From Bradyrhizobium sp. LTSP849 (lineage in GTDB: Bacteria > Pseudomonadota > Alphaproteobacteria > Rhizobiales > Xanthobacteraceae), in contig NZ_JYMR01000054.1 in NCBI RefSeq assembly GCF_000938255.1, positions 60,015-124,014 on the forward strand: a stretch of DNA of 64,000 nucleotides, written 5' to 3'. Below, piece by piece: positions 1 through 7,642 of this stretch. How positions within the stretch are numbered: the stretch's first letter is position 1; each line of letters starts with the position of its first letter. A program made the translations under genes and the position numbers. Below the pieces are notes generated by a model. The model was not told where the DNA came from and did no database searches. It worked only from the letters and a program-made list of their open reading frames with translations.

Positions 1-98
1 GGGGGGGGGTAAAATGCGCCCAACCTAGACGCGTTGCCCAACGCGGCTATGGCACCCGGCCGATCCTGGTCGCGTCAGCCAAAACAGCGAGGCGAGCC

Positions 99-538
99 AT
101 GAAACGCGACCTCTACGCCGAGGTATCGGCGCGCATTATTGCAGAACTAGAAGCCGGCGTGGCGCCCTGGGTTAAACCCTGGTCGGCAATCCCCGGCGCG
201 AATACCCGTGCAACGCCGTGAGCAATCGCCCCTACTCCGGATGCAACGTCATTCTGTTATGGCTGGCGCAGGCGGCCGGCTATCGCACGCCGCGCTTTCT
301 AACATTCAAGCAAGCCTTGGAGTTAGGCGGCAACGTGCGCAAGGGTGAGCGCGGCACGAAGGTTTTTTCGTGAAGCAACTGCAGGTTCACGACAATGGCG
401 TGGACGAGCTCTTCAAGGCGCCTAGTCCCGATGATGCTGGAATATACGTTTTTCAACGTCGACCAATGCGAGAACCTTCCGGATAGCATCAACACAGGCA
501 AACCGATGCGCGTTCGCAATCCCGACGAGCGCGAATGA
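99..538 (+). pseudogene. Degraded ArdC-like anti-restriction protein (N-terminal part)
   Basis: Translating from the ATG at 99 gives MKRDLYAEVSARI, then a helix rich in Ala and Glu and a GVAPWVKPW motif. This is the typical start of ArdC-type (DUF1738) ssDNA-binding anti-restriction proteins of conjugative elements. The frame breaks at 219-221. It continues in another frame as CNAVSNRPYSG and GGNVRKGERGTKV to a stop at 371-373, then in further frames as MMLEYTFFNVDQCENLP up to the stop at 536-538. At least three frame changes are needed, and the C-terminal metallopeptidase-like half is absent. It is a dead remnant, probably from conjugative machinery once linked to the island. Confidence 0.75.
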
Positions 539-1038
539 GTGGATCGCCCGCATGCACTCTTTGCGGGCCAACCAGCAAGCTTCCGTGACAAAGCCGTCCG
601 ATTCAGAACTGACTAGCTTTTGTTAGAAACCTTATCAGTCTAAGAACTGACTCCGTTTACGCCCAAAACTTGTCCGTTACCGAGTGGCTCAATTTGTTAA
701 ATTACGGCGCCGTGACCCGGCGGCTATGCCCAACATCTCAAGAAGCCCCGGCTCAAGCCGGCTCCTGCAAGCAGCGCTTGAGAAGGGGTATCTTCAGCGC
801 GCCGACTTTGAAGTGCCTCGCCGTCCGGAAGCGGCGCCATGACGTGCCAGCTCGATTTGATACCCGTGCTGCGCAATCACGTTGCCCACGGCAATATTCA
901 TTTGCTTCCGCAAGGCGCGCTCGCATCCCTTCAGTTGTGCAAAGCCGTCATCGAAAAACTCTATCCTGCGCCCCCCATAACCGCCTTAGGGCAAGCACGA
1001 CGACAGCCGCGCGCTCGCTCTTGATGGGTGTGGCGAAG
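539..1038. other. Gene-poor stretch with decayed sequence
   Basis: About 500 bases between the ArdC remnant and the TIR gene. Short open stretches exist on the plus strand (for example 839-1024), but none has a convincing ribosome binding site or recognisable family. A short plus-strand run near 770-840 reads like coding sequence broken by stops. I see no intact gene, RNA gene or clear repeat here. Confidence 0.4.
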
Positions 1039-2097
1039 TCAGCCCGCCTCGCGGCCTAAGGCACCATTTGATTGCAGGCGCTTGACGATCGCCTCGGCGG
1101 TCTGAGCCGGCGTCCATGCCGAGACATCGATGTAACCATCGATACTGAACAGTCCGGGCACGTGCGCCTGATCAAGGCGCAGGAGCATCACCGTTGCATC
1201 GCGGCGTTGCTTGAGGATGTCCCGGATCGCTCGCCATTCGAGGCCGCACCATTCTTTCTCGTTGTAGTCACCGCACAGGAATACGACGACCAGGTCCGAG
1301 TTCTCGTGATAAATGAGCTGCAACAGCACATCCAAATTGGGCCGCGCCAGCTCCGCGACATAATCATTGTCATAGAATACAGCATCGTTTCCGAGCTCGC
1401 CCTTGAGGTGCTCGGCGATCGCGCAGACGAACGGGCGGTGTTCGCCAGGAAAGGAAAGCGCAACTCTGAAGCGCTTTGTATCGATCGCCTGCGGCGCCGG
1501 TGCCTTGCGTTTCGCCTTGGCAAGCATCGCATCGATCGCAGAGAGAGAGGCCGCGTAAGGATCAACGCCAATCTTGGCTTCCATGAGGTAGCGAGGATGC
1601 GTTCGCCCGAGGTGATGCAGGAGATGATTGAGCCAAATCGCCAAACGGTTCGCATTGCTGCAAGAGATCGGCTTGCCCGTCGTTGACGGAGGAAGGTTCG
1701 ATGTGAAATCGGCGATGGCTTGGGTCTTGATCCGCTCGCATTCCTTCTCGGAAAAGAGGTTGGCAGCGCGCTGCGCCATGCGAATGAAGTGGGCCGTCGG
1801 TTCGCCTTCCAGTAACCCGTAACAGGAGAACTGGCAGCCCCTTAAACCGGCCATGGCGAAGTTGCTGGTTTGCATATTGTTGTACAGTCGCATGACTGCA
1901 TTGTCGGAGTCGTCGAGCTGGCCGTAGTACTGCCAGAGCATGATCTGGTGATTGGGCTTTCTGAACAGGCGATCGGTCGGAATTTTTTCTTGGGAGAAAT
2001 ACAGGATGGATAGCGAGAGATCCGGGAACTTCCCGGCCTCCTCCTCGAAGGCCTTTTGCAGCCGTATCAGTTCTGGTCGTTTATCTGGTGCCGGCAT
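1039..2097 (-). CDS. TIR-domain protein, candidate second effector of the CBASS operon
   Basis: 352 aa. The C-terminal third (about residues 209-345) is a TIR domain. It begins FRVALSFPGEHR, continues with a VVVFLCGDY strand and then WCGLEWRAIRDIL. Glu287, four residues after Trp283, sits where the catalytic Glu of NAD-cleaving TIR domains lies. The N-terminal 200 residues match no domain I recognise. It is the last gene of the operon, 27 bases after the Cap4-type gene on the same strand, so it is probably cotranscribed. Prokaryotic TIR domains in defence loci usually cleave NAD or make signalling nucleotides. NADase activity here is inferred from the motif only. It could be a second effector, a regulator, or part of a separate TIR system fused onto the operon. 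Confidence 0.75.
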   Translation of the reverse strand: MPAPDKRPELIRLQKAFEEEAGKFPDLSLSILYFSQEKIPTDRLFRKPNHQIMLWQYYGQLDDSDNAVMRLYNNMQTSNFAMAGLRGCQFSCYGLLEGEPTAHFIRMAQRAANLFSEKECERIKTQAIADFTSNLPPSTTGKPISCSNANRLAIWLNHLLHHLGRTHPRYLMEAKIGVDPYAASLSAIDAMLAKAKRKAPAPQAIDTKRFRVALSFPGEHRPFVCAIAEHLKGELGNDAVFYDNDYVAELARPNLDVLLQLIYHENSDLVVVFLCGDYNEKEWCGLEWRAIRDILKQRRDATVMLLRLDQAHVPGLFSIDGYIDVSAWTPAQTAEAIVKRLQSNGALGREAG

Positions 2098-2124
2098 GAG
2101 AAGAGGGATGCGATAAAAAGGGGA

Positions 2125-3594
2125 TCAGGTTTTCAAAAGGCAGCTTGGGACATAGCTGGGGTCTTGATACTCGAATAGCTGAACTTGCCCCATCGATGTA
2201 AGTTGCTGACCGAGGAATACCGAGAGCGCAAACGGCCCATAGAAAAAAAGCCTCGTCATGCGGAGTTGGCGTGCCTTCAGGAGCTTGCCGAATTCCTCCC
2301 GAACCGCCATGGCCATCGCCACGGCGTCGCCATCGCCGCCGATCGATTGCGCGCCCTGGCTTGGCGGCGCCATGAAGACGTAAGCTTGGGGTGCCGGCCC
2401 GGTGGACTCGATGTACCGCATGACATCTACGCGGCCATCGCCACGAATGTTCAGGCCAAGCACGAGGTCGGTGCCGTTTGGGTCGGCCTCCGCGATTTCC
2501 GTCTGCAAGGTGTAGCCGGGTGTCGGCGTCGCATCCGAGCGCCAAAACTCTTTTGCGGGCGGCTGTGGAATTTCGAACGTCCAACTGCCTACGGCCGGAA
2601 ACGTTGCGCCGAGGGCAACGCCGGTTGAGAGGGCGCATTTTCCGCGCAGCCGGATCGTACGTACCGCGCCCGCCGCCATGATCTGCTTCCGCAAGGTATC
2701 GAGTTGCGGAACAAGATCGTTGGTCCAGGCATCGGCTGAAGGCGCCTTCCGCGCGGCCCGGTCAAAGAGCGGCGTCCAGTCCAGCTCGTAATCCGCCGGT
2801 GGCGTGAAGGCTTCCCTTGTCCAGTTATGAACCCAAAGCGTCACACTGGCTTCTGCCGACAAGTCCGCGAGAACAGCAGAGCGCAACAGCGCTTCGATCG
2901 AGGATTTGTCCAGCACCACGCCTTTGCTGGCGCCGACCTTGTTCATAAGGGCCGCGTAAGCGGGCTGGACCATCGCTCGAATCTTGCTCGCAAAATCGGG
3001 ATGGCTGAGCATTCTCGCTATGAAGATATCAAGCGCTCGCTCATCATGCGCCAGATCACCGTATCCAATGTCAATAAAGACCTTCTCATGGATGAAGGCG
3101 ATTTGTTCGTCGCTCAGGCCGACGGCCCGCATCCGCTGGTCGACATCGTGTTGTGTCTGCGCGAGCGCGGGAACCGCGTCGTCATAAAAGGGCTTGGCGT
3201 TACGAAAGCGCGCGAGGCCCGTTTCAACCGGCCGCATCTGCTGCGAAAGGCTTGGGCATGCCAGCCGGAACTCCTGGTAGGTGCCCGGCATGTCGGCATC
3301 GTATCTGCGAAACGCCTCGATCACGTCCTTGAATTCGGCGGGCGTGACGTCGTGGTCCTTGGTCTGGATGTGTTTCCGGCGCGACTTGCCTTCATCGACA
3401 TAGCGGATGTCGATATCGCCGGTGCCTTCCGTAAAGATTTGATGGAACGAGCCATCTTGCAACCAGATCGGAAGATGGCACACCGTGTAGCGCGTTTGAA
3501 AATCAAAGCCCTTACCAGCATTCAAGCCGCCCATCGCGTCCGGCGACAGAAGGGATCCGGTGGTGTCGGGCGGTCCAGAGGGAGTTTTAGCCAT
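2125..3594 (-). CDS. cap4: Cap4-type CBASS effector: PD-(D/E)xK (DUF4297-like) nuclease plus SAVED domain
   Basis: 489 aa. The N-terminus has the DUF4297 nuclease pattern: GFDFQTRY at residues 29-36, Glu56, Asp60/Asp62 in GDIDIRY, then the strand with Gln77 and Lys79 (QTK). The C-terminal half from about residue 300 reads as a SAVED domain. It has an alternating strand/helix pattern and a conserved tail in which a GPFALSVFLGQQL helix precedes the last strand. In characterised Cap4 proteins the SAVED domain binds the cyclic oligonucleotide and switches on non-specific dsDNA cleavage, killing the infected cell. The gene starts 9 bases after the CD-NTase stop, with GGAG upstream of its ATG, so the second-messenger synthase and its sensor are coupled. 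The assignment is by motif and context. Confidence 0.85.
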   Translation of the reverse strand: MAKTPSGPPDTTGSLLSPDAMGGLNAGKGFDFQTRYTVCHLPIWLQDGSFHQIFTEGTGDIDIRYVDEGKSRRKHIQTKDHDVTPAEFKDVIEAFRRYDADMPGTYQEFRLACPSLSQQMRPVETGLARFRNAKPFYDDAVPALAQTQHDVDQRMRAVGLSDEQIAFIHEKVFIDIGYGDLAHDERALDIFIARMLSHPDFASKIRAMVQPAYAALMNKVGASKGVVLDKSSIEALLRSAVLADLSAEASVTLWVHNWTREAFTPPADYELDWTPLFDRAARKAPSADAWTNDLVPQLDTLRKQIMAAGAVRTIRLRGKCALSTGVALGATFPAVGSWTFEIPQPPAKEFWRSDATPTPGYTLQTEIAEADPNGTDLVLGLNIRGDGRVDVMRYIESTGPAPQAYVFMAPPSQGAQSIGGDGDAVAMAMAVREEFGKLLKARQLRMTRLFFYGPFALSVFLGQQLTSMGQVQLFEYQDPSYVPSCLLKT

Positions 3595-3603
3595 TCCTTT
3601 CTC

Positions 3604-4476
3604 CTACGCCCCGAAGGTCGAGCCGAAAAGCTTTCGCCATAGCTTGCGGCTTTCGGCTTCATCGGTTGCTTCAAGCGCTTGGCGCGCGGTCGTAGCCGCC
3701 GCTTTCACCTGGTCGAGGAACGCATCAAACTCGGCGCTGTCCCAGCGCTTGGCAACATTGACGGTCCCTAAACCCGGGTCGGCAATGAATGGCACGGTGC
3801 CCAAGCCACGATAGAACCCGTAGGTCGAGTTGATCCCTTCGAGCACATTCACGACGGCCCGCGCGTGCGACGTCGGAAGCCCGATCGTCTGGTGGACGAG
3901 CGTTTCCAGGATGTAGGATTTCGGCTTCGATTTCTCGGTGGGAAGCCGGTCGCGCCAGGATTTGATCAGCTTGACGGTTTGCACGTAGTAACCGCCCGTA
4001 TCCTTGTTCTTCTCGCTTGCGGCGCTGATCTGTCCCTTGGGATGCGACTGCACCCATTGCTTGGCGTCGCGATCCGGAATCCAGAGCGGACCGTCCTCGT
4101 AAACGGGCGTGCCGGGCACGATGTCAAGCCACACGCCCTTGGCACTAATGCCAATCGAGCGGCCTTGCGGTCGCGTCTCGCTGTAATATTTGTCGAGTAC
4201 GCCCTGAAGCCAGGTGAGAACAACCTCGGGCTCGGAGCCGTCGGCATAAATATCCAGATCGAGGATGCACACCACATCGACGTCTTCGATGTTGTGGATG
4301 GCGGTATGCCGCCGATAGGAGCCCGTCAGGAATGTTTCCTCGTGAGCGTCCTTGGTTTCTTCGTCCGTCTTGAGTTCATCACGAACTTTCTCATGCGCTT
4401 TCTTGGCTGTCTTTACAGCATCGTCATCAGGCTCGCAGGAGCTGATACAGCGCGCGAAATCGGCAGAAAGCTCCAC
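3604..4476 (-). CDS. CD-NTase (CBASS cyclic-oligonucleotide synthase)
   Basis: 290 aa nucleotidyltransferase. The signature GSYRR (residues 52-56) is followed by Asp65 and Asp67 in DVDVV, and a third acidic residue lies at Asp118 in GVWLDIVPG. This is the GS-x-DxD...D metal-binding triad of cGAS/DncV-like enzymes. On infection such enzymes make cyclic di- or trinucleotides that activate the effector, here the Cap4-type protein. The start is GTG at 4476 with AAGGAG just upstream, inside the end of the E1 gene (3-base gap). The protein ends ...FGSTFGA, a short tail finishing in Gly-Ala. In type II CBASS the Cap2 E1/E2 machinery primes the CD-NTase by conjugating its C-terminus to targets, which fits an exposed small terminal residue. 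The product nucleotide and clade cannot be told from sequence alone. Confidence 0.9.
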   Translation of the reverse strand: MELSADFARCISSCEPDDDAVKTAKKAHEKVRDELKTDEETKDAHEETFLTGSYRRHTAIHNIEDVDVVCILDLDIYADGSEPEVVLTWLQGVLDKYYSETRPQGRSIGISAKGVWLDIVPGTPVYEDGPLWIPDRDAKQWVQSHPKGQISAASEKNKDTGGYYVQTVKLIKSWRDRLPTEKSKPKSYILETLVHQTIGLPTSHARAVVNVLEGINSTYGFYRGLGTVPFIADPGLGTVNVAKRWDSAEFDAFLDQVKAAATTARQALEATDEAESRKLWRKLFGSTFGA

Positions 4477-4479
4477 GCG

Positions 4480-5925
4480 TCACTCCTTTTCCGGAAGCGC
4501 AGGAAGCTGTGTTGAATCGAGGCCGTACGCCGCGGCAAGGCCGGAAAGGAAATCGCCGCAAACGGGACATTGCTCGTCGCGTTCAAAGTAGATGCCATAC
4601 CAGCGATTAATCGTCATTTCATCGCGGCTCTCGCTCAAGGGAGGCATGTCGGCATACTGCGTGCCGGGTTCGGGCCGGTTGAGCCAGAGATACCACGGCG
4701 CATCGAAGTCGCGCTTGAGCACGTTGAGCGTGGAGGATTTGTCGGCAAGAAGTTCGAGCATGGCGAGCTTGGCGAGCTGCGTCGCAATGGGGAGCACATC
4801 CAGGGAAAGCCCTGGCTCCACGGCGACGGGGCGATCCGAATAGGCGATCGCGTCGGCATCATCCTGTGAAGATACCTCAACGTCGGACGCTTCGTCCGGC
4901 AAGGAAGAGACAAAGCATTGCTGGCACGGGGACTGCTTCGGGCGGACGCGAAGGATTTGCCCGCCATAGGCCCGGCGGAAGGCACCGCCATAGACGGCCG
5001 GCTTGTCGGCCGACACGCAAAGCTCGTTGATGAGCAACTTGCTCTGCCGGTTGTCGGTGCCACAAATGACGAGGTCGGAGGCTTGCACAAGCCCGGCGAG
5101 CACGTCGCGGTTCTCGAAACCGACGTCCATCACATGCACCTCGACCTGCGCGCCGGGATTCTTTTCAAGGATGAGATTACGCGTAACGTTCACTTTCGTC
5201 CGGCCCACTTGCGAGATTCCGCCCGGGTGCCGCACCACATTGCCAACCGACAGGCGGTCGCGATCCACGAGGATAAAGTGACCAACGCCGGATTTGGCGA
5301 GCTCTACCGCGACAAGGGCGCCGCCCGTTCCAAGCCCGATACACAGGACGGTTCGGTCTTTGAGAACAGTCGTTTCCAGTATGCCGGCGCGGCGAAGGTC
5401 GAGTTGCGGCTCAATATCGGCGAACACGACGTCGCGCGGGTTGGCCGCGGGCCCGGCGGGCTCAATCAGCTCGCCCCGGTACGCGATGTTGTCTGGCGAT
5501 ACGAAAACATCGGAGCGATGCGTTGGCTTGTCCGTGGGAACGATGGAAATCACGATTCCTTCGGAGGCCTGCCCTTGCTGCTGGCCGAGGACGAGCGTCG
5601 CTGCCGCATGGGTGCCGCTGCCTTGAATGCACAATTCCAACTGCGTGAGCGCGTCGCCGTCGTCCCATGAGCTGAAGCCGACGGGAAGAGAGCCGGCTTT
5701 GGTCAACGAGGACCACTTGTCGCGCAACCATCCCGAAGAAAGCGTGACGACGCCGAACATGTCGGCATCGTCAGCGGTGATATTGAGCGCCTGCGGGGTA
5801 GGCACGCCCTCGGAAACCGCGACGATCGTGCGCTTCGTCTTGTCGTAGACGAGCTTTGACTTGCCGGGTTTCCGCTGCGCGATGGCCTGCATCGCATCGC
5901 GGATCATCGAGCGTTGGTCGCTCAT
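4480..5925 (-). CDS. E1-like ThiF-family enzyme of CBASS, unfused, with N-terminal extension
   Basis: 481 aa from the ATG at 5925, chosen because it overlaps the E2 stop by ATGA. An upstream in-frame start at 6072 would lie inside the E2 gene. The Rossmann glycine motif IGLGTGG is at about residues 196-202, followed by an acidic/basic adenylation loop (VDRDRLSVGNVVRH). Two CxxC pairs (CQQC about 334-337, CPVC about 453-456) probably bind zinc. The role by family is to adenylate the CD-NTase C-terminus and pass it to the E2 cysteine. In well-studied type II CBASS the E1 and E2 form one protein (Cap2). Here they are separate, and this E1 carries roughly 185 extra N-terminal residues that I cannot assign. 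Confidence 0.85.
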   Translation of the reverse strand: MSDQRSMIRDAMQAIAQRKPGKSKLVYDKTKRTIVAVSEGVPTPQALNITADDADMFGVVTLSSGWLRDKWSSLTKAGSLPVGFSSWDDGDALTQLELCIQGSGTHAAATLVLGQQQGQASEGIVISIVPTDKPTHRSDVFVSPDNIAYRGELIEPAGPAANPRDVVFADIEPQLDLRRAGILETTVLKDRTVLCIGLGTGGALVAVELAKSGVGHFILVDRDRLSVGNVVRHPGGISQVGRTKVNVTRNLILEKNPGAQVEVHVMDVGFENRDVLAGLVQASDLVICGTDNRQSKLLINELCVSADKPAVYGGAFRRAYGGQILRVRPKQSPCQQCFVSSLPDEASDVEVSSQDDADAIAYSDRPVAVEPGLSLDVLPIATQLAKLAMLELLADKSSTLNVLKRDFDAPWYLWLNRPEPGTQYADMPPLSESRDEMTINRWYGIYFERDEQCPVCGDFLSGLAAAYGLDSTQLPALPEKE

Positions 5926-6389
5926 GCGGCCTCCTGCATGGTACGGACGAAGTCGGCGAGATCGCGCCCGGTGGCGAGGTGCTGCTCGTAGGCTTCGAGC
6001 CACAGCATCGCCTTGAGAAATACTTTCTGCAACACGATGCCTGCATGCCAGCGATCGGCGCGCCAATGGCAAATCTGAACCCAGCCCAACGTGTTGGGCT
6101 CAAGGGTGTGCATGGCGTGCGAGACGCCGAGCCGGGAAATGGCCACACCATTGAAATTCAGCAAGGGGTTAGGGTCGGTAATATAGAGTGACGGCCGTTG
6201 CGTCGGATAACTCGGCGGGATCATGCAGAAAACATGATAGTTTCTGCCCACGCTGGTCGTCGCTGTACCACCAGCGCTGTACGTATCATCCGCCGGGTGG
6301 TGAAAAACACCGAACTGCGTGAAGCCCTCATTCTGGAGAATTTGATTTTCAAGCGCCAAGCGCTGCCGCTGTGCCATTGTCCACGTCAC
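5922..6389 (-). CDS. E2-like conjugating protein of CBASS
   Basis: 155 aa with the compact UBC fold pattern. Strands HVFCMIPPSYPTQRPSLYI are followed by a His-containing loop (SHAMHTL), a candidate catalytic Cys107 in VQICHW and a C-terminal helix pair (VFLKAMLWLEAYEQHLATG) typical of bacterial CBASS E2 proteins. It would accept the CD-NTase thioester from the E1 encoded next door and transfer it to a target. The GTG start at 6389 overlaps the JAB stop. An ATG at 6377 is an alternative. It overlaps the E1 start by four bases, indicating tight translational coupling. Its separation from the E1 is the unusual point. Confidence 0.8.
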   Translation of the reverse strand: MTWTMAQRQRLALENQILQNEGFTQFGVFHHPADDTYSAGGTATTSVGRNYHVFCMIPPSYPTQRPSLYITDPNPLLNFNGVAISRLGVSHAMHTLEPNTLGWVQICHWRADRWHAGIVLQKVFLKAMLWLEAYEQHLATGRDLADFVRTMQEAA

Positions 6390-7414
6390 GCAATACCTCT
6401 TTGGCCCTTTGCCGCACGATATACCTGCACGATTCCATTGATGTCGGGGACCACGAGCCCTACCGGTGCTTCGATTTGCTCTGCGCTGCCCGTCGCCCGA
6501 TCGAGGCGATGAACCTCAAGCACATCCATCGGCCATTTTTGATCGATGGCGAACGCGAGGTGATGCGGCTCCTTCAATTGGGCGACCAGAATTTTTCCGA
6601 ACGCCGTCGGATGCTGCTCAATGGGGGCGCCGCTCTCCCGCTCCAGGGCTTCGGCGAGATGCGTGATGGCGCGCTCGCGCGTCGCCGCGTCAACCGCAGG
6701 CGCGCTACCGAGGACAGGCGGCTCACCCGCATCGCCAATGCGAACACGATCCAGCGCAACGGGTTCCCATTCCTTGAGCGACTGCTCCGGAAACAAGCCG
6801 CGCGCGATCAACGCTTGCCGGACCGGGCTGCACCCGGCGTGCACCGTGACGCTCATCGCGACCGGCTCTTCCTCCGTGCCGAGGTCGTAGAACCATGGGT
6901 GAATGCGCACCGTGGGCATCTGGCGAGATCCTTCCGTTGTGACGATGATCTCCACCATCCCCGGGAAGGCGTTACGTTTGCCGAGCTGACGGATGCGCCT
7001 TCGATCGCCCGAACTCGGCTCCGAGAGGCCGAGCCGGTGATGGGAATGCCAATCGCCGAAATAACGAAGCGCCCAATCCGCCGCGAGCGGTTCGCTCAGT
7101 TGCCTGAGATAATCGACGTCCAGGCGGAAATGGGCGTTGTCGCGCTGTGCGTTCGGCCCTGCCTTCGTTGCGAGGAATACCGTTGGATTGTCCGGCCAGC
7201 GCCCAAAGAGATCGCCTCCCGTCTCGACGGTCCACGCTGCCGCTTCGGCGGCGATCGCGCGCAGCTCCGACTCCCAAATCACGAGTGGCTTGCTGGCCGC
7301 CGGACGGGCGGGAGGCGTTGCGGGCGCGCGGTCTACCCGCGGCGCTGGCGCGGACGGCGCCAGTGCCTTGGACCTGCGTCGGCCAAGAAAGCTGGTAATC
7401 CGCTTGATTACCAT
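6386..7414 (-). CDS. JAB/JAMM metallopeptidase of CBASS (Cap3-like)
   Basis: 342 aa, first gene of the operon. The JAMM zinc site is clear: Glu64 in ETGGDLFG, then His123-Ser-His125, Ser134 and Asp137. In CBASS, Cap3 enzymes cut the isopeptide-like bond between the CD-NTase and its targets and so restrain or recycle the system. Compared with a short Cap3, this protein has an Ala/Pro/Arg-rich N-terminal leader (about residues 1-40) and a long C-terminal half (about 190-342) of unknown role. The ATG at 7414 faces the divergent SIR2-like gene, and the operon promoter should lie in the 228 bases between them. Confidence 0.82.
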   Translation of the reverse strand: MVIKRITSFLGRRRSKALAPSAPAPRVDRAPATPPARPAASKPLVIWESELRAIAAEAAAWTVETGGDLFGRWPDNPTVFLATKAGPNAQRDNAHFRLDVDYLRQLSEPLAADWALRYFGDWHSHHRLGLSEPSSGDRRRIRQLGKRNAFPGMVEIIVTTEGSRQMPTVRIHPWFYDLGTEEEPVAMSVTVHAGCSPVRQALIARGLFPEQSLKEWEPVALDRVRIGDAGEPPVLGSAPAVDAATRERAITHLAEALERESGAPIEQHPTAFGKILVAQLKEPHHLAFAIDQKWPMDVLEVHRLDRATGSAEQIEAPVGLVVPDINGIVQVYRAAKGQRGIA

Positions 7415-7642
7415 TCCGCCTCACCCAATCACTCAAAGACCCAACTCAACTACGAATCGGGAATACACCATTCTGCACCATGCAGCTGTCAAGAACAATG
7501 AGTGAACAAGACTTTTCCCCGTAAATCAAGATCGGCTATAACCAGCTGGCGAACCTATATTTTCTAGTGCCGGGTGGGCTGGCGGCTATGAGAATATGGC
7601 CCGTGGGGCAGCGCAGCGGCGAGGCCCGCGAGGAGGATCTTG
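7415..7642. promoter_or_regulatory. Divergent promoter region between the CBASS operon and the SIR2 operon
   Basis: A 228-base intergenic region separates the start codons of two divergent defence operons and must hold both promoters. It is more AT-rich than the flanking genes around 7430-7565. On the plus-strand side AGGAGG lies at 7631-7636, just before the SIR2-like start. I do not see a strong palindrome that would mark an operator, so shared control is inferred only from geometry. Confidence 0.45.

Noticed and set aside
670..1059. Frame of 129 codons next to the ArdC remnant
   Set aside because: It begins at TTG, lacks a ribosome binding site and has Arg/Ser/Ala-rich noise composition.
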